Source of the DNA: Phytophthora hibernalis
Lineage: Eukaryota; Oomycota; Peronosporomycetes; Peronosporales; Peronosporaceae
Length of the DNA stretch: 64,000 bases
Direction: 5' to 3'
NCBI GenBank assembly: GCA_012656075.1
Contig: JAAKBF010000221.1
Span: 62,001 to 126,000 of the forward strand
Shown one piece after another: positions 57,371-64,000 of the stretch (position 1 is its first letter; every line of letters starts with the position of its first letter). The notes beneath the pieces were generated by a model. That model was not told the origin of the DNA. It was given only the letters and a program-made list of their open reading frames with translations, and did not search any database. The translations under genes were made by a program, and so were the position numbers.

Positions 57371-58149
57371 TCATAAACTTCTGCAACATACTGCATGGAG
57401 TCGAGGCACAAAATTCACTATGAACACCGTGTCAATACGACGAAGCTTTCGAAAAATATCTGCTTGTTCCACTGCAGCAATGATAGCAGGCTTGTCCAGT
57501 TGGTTTGCCATCAGTTCGTATCCGCATTTCACTCGATTGTCGACAATGATGTAAAGCCTATTTCCAGCCTCTCGCGAGAACAACCCCGTCTGAAATGTGG
57601 TTCGCTTTGCAAATCGTCCGAATCATCGAAGCGTATAGTTCGAACTGAAAAACGGACTCACTTGGAGATTCCCGATTCCTCACACTAGAATGTTCAATCG
57701 AAGTTGACTACATACACCGAAGCGATGCAGCCAACAACTCGAATGGATCATCAGCATTTGCCACTGGGTCGACTTGACGAACAGGAAGGGCTTCTAAACG
57801 CAATCGGTGCATCATCTCGGACGAAAACCTCCAGTCACCAATAGAATGTTATTCTTGTCAAACAGTCAGGGCTTCAAAGTCTTTGACGCTCCCATTTGTT
57901 TCTCGCGACTGATAATCGTTAAGATGTCGCCATGAATTTTCCAGCCTCCAGTTCAAACGCAACCGGCCTTTTGGCTGGCAACCAGCCGTCCCTTTCTTCG
58001 CCAAGAAGAGCTGCAGGCTCGGCGTGTCGATATTTTGTAATCGGCTGTCATCTTCGCCTCGAACGTCTCTTTCAAGTGAGCGACTGTCAGTCCCTCGTCG
58101 ATGTCCACATCGAACAACGCTCCCTGCTCCTGCAGAACAGCTTTACCAT
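57371..58149 (-). pseudogene. Crinkler (CRN) effector relic with nuclease-like C-terminal part
   Basis: CRN proteins are oomycete effectors that act in host nuclei. Starting at 58149 the minus strand opens with MVKLFC, the usual CRN N terminus. After frame breaks it shows the FDVDIDEGLTVAHLK-type strand and the hallmark LQLFLAK with the following D-G-W-L-P. The C-terminal part (about 57700-57371) resembles the restriction-endonuclease-like class found in some CRNs. At least five frame changes plus stop codons fall within 780 bp, so the gene is dead; this is far more damage than in the neighbouring genes. The C-terminal class is less certain than the N-terminal identification. Confidence 0.72.
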
Positions 58150-59396
58150 ATTTCCTCGAGGCGGTAGATTCTAGAATGAGAAAAATATCTCACGGTTCCA
58201 GTACAAATGATTTGGTCGTACTCTGTCGCTTTTGAATACTTGTGACCAGCGAAATAAGACCGAAAAATTGGCTTCTTCGATGTTAGTGACCATGCAGCCT
58301 ATCAGAAGGCTCAGCACACTTTGACTCAATGCGGCCACGGGAGAAGATACAACTACATTTGGGGATGTTTACAAAACTCAAGACACTTTCTGTTTTATGT
58401 GAAATGACTATAGGGTGCGAAATTTGGTTTTACGTTCGTTATTGTGGTCCAAATTACGTAATTCGCAGTAGTTTGGTCACAAATGGGATCTGTACTGCAG
58501 CTAAAAATGCCACTTTCAGTTGTGGTGGATAGCTCAATAATATTATGAGCTGATTGGCTGTTTCTCAAAACAACTGTCTTTGTTGCGAGCGGCCACCGAA
58601 GTTGATACACCAGTGGGTATCAGTCACGCACATGAGACGAGGCACTATATTAGTTTATGTAGGTGTATTAAAGCACTTGCGTAAACCTTCTGAAGTGGCT
58701 TCAACCTTCGTACAAAATAATAAAGGTTTTGATAAATAACTGTTCCAATACCCAATTGTCCATGAAGTGCAACATCACAAGTACCTCTTCGAACTTGGCA
58801 CCAGAACTTTTGTTCCAGATCGCCCCGACTCGCGTAACCGATACTAGTTGACTCATAAGATACACCGCTACACGTTCCAGGGTCGCTACAAAGCCAGATT
58901 GCCCTGCTTACCCCTCCCTGGTGAGGTAATTGTGAGCCTTCACATTTCGTACCTTTTTCTGGGGTGGATCTTCTAGAGAAAACGACACAAGAACCCTCCA
59001 GTTTGGCTTATTCTATTTCTTACTCACTATTCTTGTCTGTGGACCAGTTTCATTTTTATCGGGCTGAAAATAAAGACGCTATCCACCCTTACGTGGGTGT
59101 GTTAAAATATTGAAATCGAGTTGTATCTTCTGTCGTGGCCGGGACAATTGTAAACGGGAAAGGTTAATATCAATACTACTAAAACGCGCAGCTTCGACAT
59201 GTATTTAAACCACGACAGAACATTTCAGGATCAACGCAGAAATGCAAAAGAAATTGTTTGCCCAAGGTTGCTAACTCCTGGAGACATTCTTCAGATGGCT
59301 GCTCTTTTACTGTCTTCGGTTTGCACTTGGAAGTCAAGATCAATCGTTGATTTCGGAGAAACATAAGAAAAATGGACGGCCTTCACTCTCTTCACT
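58150..59396. other. intergenic region, AT-rich
   Basis: About 1.25 kb. A short segment near 58750-58975 on the + strand looks like eroded coding sequence, but I cannot name it. No RNA gene, repeat or promoter recognised. Confidence 0.4.
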
Positions 59397-62300
59397 TCAC
59401 GCAACCAAGTGCCCCATCAACTGAGTCAGTATTTCCGCATTCGCTGCTTCGCTGGATTCAGCTACCAGACGAACGCTTGGGTCATAGCACCAGCTCATGT
59501 GGAGAGTCAACGACGAGCGGTAAAGAGGACCCGGTATCGTTAATTCCATCGCTCCCATCTGCAACTCACAGTTGGATGGTGTATACGACTCTCCCAGCGG
59601 CTGCTGCACGGTTGCTTGTCCTTCAGTCATAAAGTGATCGATCCATTCCTCATTATACATTTGAGCGAGAATGTATCCCGTGCTGTTGAGTGGGTGCTCG
59701 CAGAACGGCAAAATCAACAGCTTATCCAGCCCCGCCATTTTAAACATAGTTACTGAAGACGGAATAGATCCCATTGAATGACTCGGAAACCCAAGTGCTG
59801 AGGCAACGATAGCATCGACGACCTGCTTGTTATCTCCCACGCCATAGTCAATTATCGACGCTCCAAACACTTGGGTAGTCCAGTTCATACTGTAGCCATA
59901 GTGCACACAACCACCATACATTGAGCATCGACGAGCAAGGTCGTGAAAATCTTTTGGTAAAAAGAAATCAAGCACATTCGACCACGAGATTGTGTCCGCA
60001 CGCATCATCGCAATACGCTTCAACAATTCTTGGTTCTCGTGGTCGTACACGCCATCTCGAACCGCCTTAATGACACCATAGTGCACCTGAATCGTCAATT
60101 TGTTTGACAACATCAGCTCTCGAAGACGGTGAAGATTTTTCACGATATGGATCACAAACAGATCCACCACGGACAATTTTTCCGTCGAGTTTTTCTGTTT
60201 TCTTTCCCTCTTTTCGTAATCCTCCAACAACTTCAAAAAGTCCACTGTGTTGAACGCGATATCCACCTCAAGAGGTGGGGACCCATCAGGCACATTCCAC
60301 ATCGTTAAACTGCCAACCAGCGGGGAAGAATTAAATGCTGTCGCAGAACCTCTTTTCGCATGTTTTTTCTTCTTCTTTCGGTTGCGCTTCTTCTTTGCTG
60401 CAGGAGAAACAGAGGATGTGACCCCACCTCGCTCCTTCTCCACTAGATTAGCAACATTCGACGACGCTCGGATTTCGCCAGTCAGCATATACTGCGTCAG
60501 GGCGAGACGGTCGATCTCCCGGCGGAAGCAACATAATAGCGGTAGTGTTGTCTTGCTGCATCGCTCCAGGTTCAAGAAAAACTCGGAATGCGCTTTGCCG
60601 GAGGATATCGTCACTGTCGATGACCAGTGGTTCAAATACGAAAAACATTGTCGTTTTCATTTTGTCCGTGCAAAGACTCCAGCAATGCAATCACACTCTT
60701 CCGAAAGTCCTTCAACGTAGCATCGCTCCATACTGACGACAACCATACCTCCATCACGCTCGAGATTGAGACATCTGAAGATCTTAGCATTTGTGCTACG
60801 ACCTTGCACTTAGCAACGGCAAACTCACTCATCTCAAACCCCACAAATTTCAAAGGCTCGCCGTTGTGTAAATTATCGTGAAGCGTGGCCGCAAGTAAAC
60901 TGCTGAAGTCATTGAAGCCAATGCCGACGTGGGTCGTTCCAAAGTAGTAGACTTCCGCGCGGCTGGGATTATTCGCAAAATTGCGCCTGACTCGTGCTTC
61001 ATACCTTGGAACATAGTCTCTTTGCGCCTCCCGGCCATCAACGATGTCTCCATACTTCACATAGCGTTTCGAATGGAGAATCTGTAGCGCTCCTGCTCCG
61101 TGCCATCTTTTTACCCTGTCGCGAAAATTTATGTCCTTGAAAAACACGCCGTTGCGCATTGAGTAAGCTGGGATCCAGGGTTTCACGTTTGCATCCAGAT
61201 AAGCACGATAGAGTACCTTTCGGGCAAATGTAGGGTTGATTCCATCTGGCCATCCACACAGATTCGGAAACTCTGAGTGAATTTGGGGTGGGGAGTTTTC
61301 AAAAACATTTTGAGCTCACGTGGTAATTGTTGCAGCTGAGGGGTTGACATCGATTCGGCCACAGAGAATGCAAAGCGCGTCCTTTTCACGAAGCCTTCCA
61401 TCCGAGCGATATAGTCGTCAATATTTTCATCATCTGCATCATGAGGCACATCAACAGGAACATTCTCGTCAAATTTCGCTTGCCCAGTCGGAGATGAAGG
61501 TCGAAACGTGTCACTTGTTTCTGGGAGCACACTCGATGACCTACTGGCTGCTTGTTGAGCTGTTTTCAAGCTCGATGACTTCTGCAGATAACGCTGAATA
61601 TCGGCACTGATAACTTTCTTGAACTCTTGCACTCGTTGAGTGTTTTGAGGCAACGTGCTGGACACGACGCTCGAAAGAATTGTCTGCAGGTCCGTCGTAC
61701 ACTCGCAATCTGTGAACCCCAAATCTTCTAAGCACCGTGCCCGGCGAGCCCACGTTTTGTGGTTCAACGGGTCGAGAATGCCTGCAACTGTGGAGTTTAG
61801 GAGTGCTGTCTCGGTTCTTGGGGTTCTTGCTCCGAAGCGCTCAGTAGGCCCTTCACCGAGGACATCGCGCACCTCTCGGAACAATGTTAAATGCACGGCA
61901 GCGATATTATTCAGCACAAGTGACATGTCACGGCAGCAAACCACGCACACTGCAAGGGCCTTTCGATAACAATCTTCAGCTTCGAGCAAGTCTCCCTTTA
62001 CAAATTTGTGGGATCCTTCTTTACGCCATGCGTCTGCATCTTTCTCAGCTCCAGTGATGCCGTCTTCAGCAAACACGAATTCCACTGACCCAAGCATCAC
62101 ACACCACTCGACGTATGATTGAAACTGTGAGAGGTTTTCAGGAGTAGTGAATGTGTCACTTGTCTTGAGCGTATTTTCCAGCATTTGCTGTTCCAGAGGC
62201 GACATACAGGGTAAAACATGCCGTGCATGGGCAACCACACGTGCTACTGCCTCTGGATGACACACTTTGCTTTCATTTTGTGATTTCACTTCATTCTCAG

Positions 62301-63180
62301 CCAGTGCTGAAGCGAGGCGGAACCAACCTTTAAAGTAGGCATGATTGAGATGCACAGCCGCACCCGAAAGCTGGGTGGAAGACGCGTAGTTGCCCGCTTT
62401 GAACCGACATGTCGCGAGGTTGGTAAGCAGCACAGCTATCGTATGAACTTCTGGTTGTACGGTTTCGATCGCGCGCTGATAACACGCCAACGCCCCGCAG
62501 CCTTCGTTTTGGGTGTTTAACACACTGAAATACTCATTTCCCAGCTTCTTCCACGATGTCAAATCAGTCGGTACATCTCTCCACGGAATCAATTCTTTTG
62601 CATCATCGACGCGAATGCCCTCGGACAAATCCATCCGCACCTTATAGTAGGGTTCAATCACAACAATTGGTTTGCCCTTGGGGAACCGACTTGCCAGAGC
62701 CATTTGCCGCTCTATTGGTGGTAGATCAGAGTCGATTAACCCGTAGGCAGCAATCTCCACCAAACGTCCAGTCACATCTTCAAGAAGAAGTACCAATGAC
62801 GAAATGCCGAAAAACGCGTCGTCGATAGCCACCCAACCACATAGATAACGACCTCGATGTGTAGTTCCAAGCTCAAGCTCATTTACAGTCATGGGTTTGA
62901 GCGTACGCAGTGGTTTCATGTAGGACTTGGGCTTCGTGTCGGCATTTAGAGACAATTCGACCTGAACAGAGTCAGATGTAAACTCTCCTCGCATCATTTG
63001 CTCAGCAAAGAAACCTCCAGGACGAACAAACTTGGCACGCATCTTCTTGAACCGTTGGATCATCTCTTCCTGAGTACGTTGTTCTTGTTGGGGTTCTTCG
63101 GTATCGTCCACAGTGCTCTCTAAGAACTCAGCCTCATCCTCCGACATGGACATGAAACCCATCGAGAATGGAAACGCCAT
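59397..63180 (-). CDS. large TPR-domain protein of unknown function
   Basis: About 1,261 residues once frame switches are bridged. The N-terminal part (63180-61300) has an acidic start, then several tetratricopeptide-like helix pairs (for example WKKLGNEYFSVLNTQNEGCGALACYQRAI near 62530, quoted by its ends W...I, and AWRKEGSHKFVKGDLLEAED near 62000). The middle (61180-60640) begins GWPDGINPTFARK and has a compact domain with EVYYFGTTHVGIGFNDF. The C-terminal part (60630-59397) has a basic RNRKKKKKH run near 60370, probably nuclear-targeting, and more helices. Frame switches are near 61285 and 60635. I do not recognise the middle domain. No splice sites were needed. Confidence 0.6.
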
Positions 63181-63290
63181 GATGCTCCGGTACCAAGTTG
63201 TCCGGGCAAGGTTTGCTTTTGTCGTCGCAAATTCCAGACTGAATTTTCTTTTGCACAGTTAACGGGCTGCAGAACTTCTCCGAATCCCCT

Positions 63291-63300
63291 TTCTCATTCT
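63291..63300 (+). promoter_or_regulatory. candidate oomycete initiator
   Basis: TTCTCATTCT fits the YTCATTYY initiator and lies 25 bp upstream of the ATG at 63325. The FPR half is not clear. Confidence 0.45.
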
Positions 63301-63324
63301 TTTGAAGCAAAAGTCAAAATCAAC

Positions 63325-64000
63325 ATGATGGCGCGTACGGTCCCAGTTGCGCCGAAGCCGAAGCTCTTCGACGAGTACGATATGCCGGCCGGTGCTGCAC
63401 ACAAAGCGCGAATTCGGATGCTTCAAATGGTTGTCAAGGAGCAACCCCTGCAAGACTATGTCAGCGTCGGTCAAAAACGACGTTTTCTAGCAGCTTTCGA
63501 CGATTTCGCATGGGAGCGAAATATCAAGAAAGTGTACGAACACTCTTCTGGTCCTCCTCACCTCGAGTACTTCGAGATCGACCCAATGCCTCTCAATAAA
63601 CATTCGTTCGAGCTGCTAGTGGCCACCGTGGATGACCTCATTGACACAAGCTCAATGGCGAGTATCGACACCGCCTCCGACATGGATAAAATGATGCTGA
63701 TCGATGCCGTGATGCGTGCTGTGTGTCGCGAGTGCACGAGCTGTGTCAAGATCGATCGACATGTGACGTTCAAATGCAAGGTCCTGGAGCCATTCGGGCG
63801 CGTGTATTTACTGCGTGCAGGCAAGACGGAGAAGGCCATCGTCATGGGGTGCAAGAAGCAAGATTTCGACAAGGGTCTTGCTGAGATGGCCGTTGCAGTG
63901 GAGATAGCGTTGCTAGAGCGGCTGGAAAAGGGTTCAGACTCGAAAGGGAATGTCTACGGGTTCATGTCGGACTTTTTGACGTGGCACGTGATGGAGTTGA
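63325..64000 (+). CDS. unrecognised protein, truncated by window end
   Basis: An uninterrupted frame of 225 codons that runs off the right edge, divergent from the TPR gene (144 bp between starts). It begins MMARTVPVAPKPKLFDEYD; the second Met (63328) is an alternative start. No signal peptide or membrane helix. It is rich in charged helices, and its last 60 residues (VMGCKKQDFDKGLAEMAV, then YGFMSDFLTWHV) have the flavour of the nuclease-like domains found at the ends of some CRN proteins, but no CRN N terminus is present. I give no function. Confidence 0.7.
   Translation, partial: MMARTVPVAPKPKLFDEYDMPAGAAHKARIRMLQMVVKEQPLQDYVSVGQKRRFLAAFDDFAWERNIKKVYEHSSGPPHLEYFEIDPMPLNKHSFELLVATVDDLIDTSSMASIDTASDMDKMMLIDAVMRAVCRECTSCVKIDRHVTFKCKVLEPFGRVYLLRAGKTEKAIVMGCKKQDFDKGLAEMAVAVEIALLERLEKGSDSKGNVYGFMSDFLTWHVMEL

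Noticed and set aside
1..64000. tRNA or rRNA genes
   Set aside because: No cloverleaf-like segment or rRNA core sequence was recognised by eye; a dedicated RNA search would be needed to be sure.

Overview
The window looks like nuclear DNA of an oomycete, most likely Phytophthora or a close Peronosporales relative. The reasons are short GT-AG introns (about 56-108 bp), tightly packed genes on both strands, a zoospore-type flagellar gene, a relic with the N-terminal signature of a Crinkler (CRN) effector, a sequence matching the oomycete initiator-plus-FPR core promoter, and transposons of oomycete type. No species can be named from the sequence alone.

Layout. 1-13.0 kb is a transposon graveyard: a decayed chromodomain-type Ty3/gypsy retroelement with two diverged LTRs (983-6339), older relics flanking it in inverted orientation, then a piggyBac-like element (about 7.3-13.0 kb) that appears to carry a nested mariner-like element (11.3-13.0 kb). 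13.2-55.1 kb is gene-rich: a type I membrane protein, a BSD-domain protein, a C2+DUSP protein, a CFAP221-like flagellar protein, sulfite reductase flavoprotein (MET10-like), a large mucin-like polytopic membrane protein, dynactin subunit 2, a roadblock dynein light chain, siroheme-synthesis methyltransferase (SUMT/MET1-like), sulfite reductase hemoprotein (MET5-like), a secreted multicopper oxidase, a PLD3-like phospholipase D, NOM1/SGD1, an array of maltose-O-acetyltransferase-like genes and relics, two cysteine-rich membrane paralogues and a claspin/Mrc1-like protein. 55.7-58.1 kb holds a nearly intact pogo/Tigger transposon next to the CRN relic. The window ends with a TPR protein of unknown role and the start of an unrecognised gene on the + strand.

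Working together. The two sulfite reductase subunits and the methyltransferase that makes the siroheme precursor lie within about 18 kb; SUMT and the siroheme-binding subunit are divergent and share a 743-bp intergenic region. Dynactin-2 and roadblock are neighbours on one strand, and both serve cytoplasmic dynein.

Caution. Nearly every long conserved gene here is broken by one or a few 1-2 nt frameshifts, mostly in homopolymer or dinucleotide runs, with strong conservation on both sides. I read these mainly as consensus indel errors, so such genes are annotated across the breaks as single genes. The transposons, the CRN relic and the third acetyltransferase copy carry nonsense codons, deletions or scattered damage and are treated as true pseudogenes.
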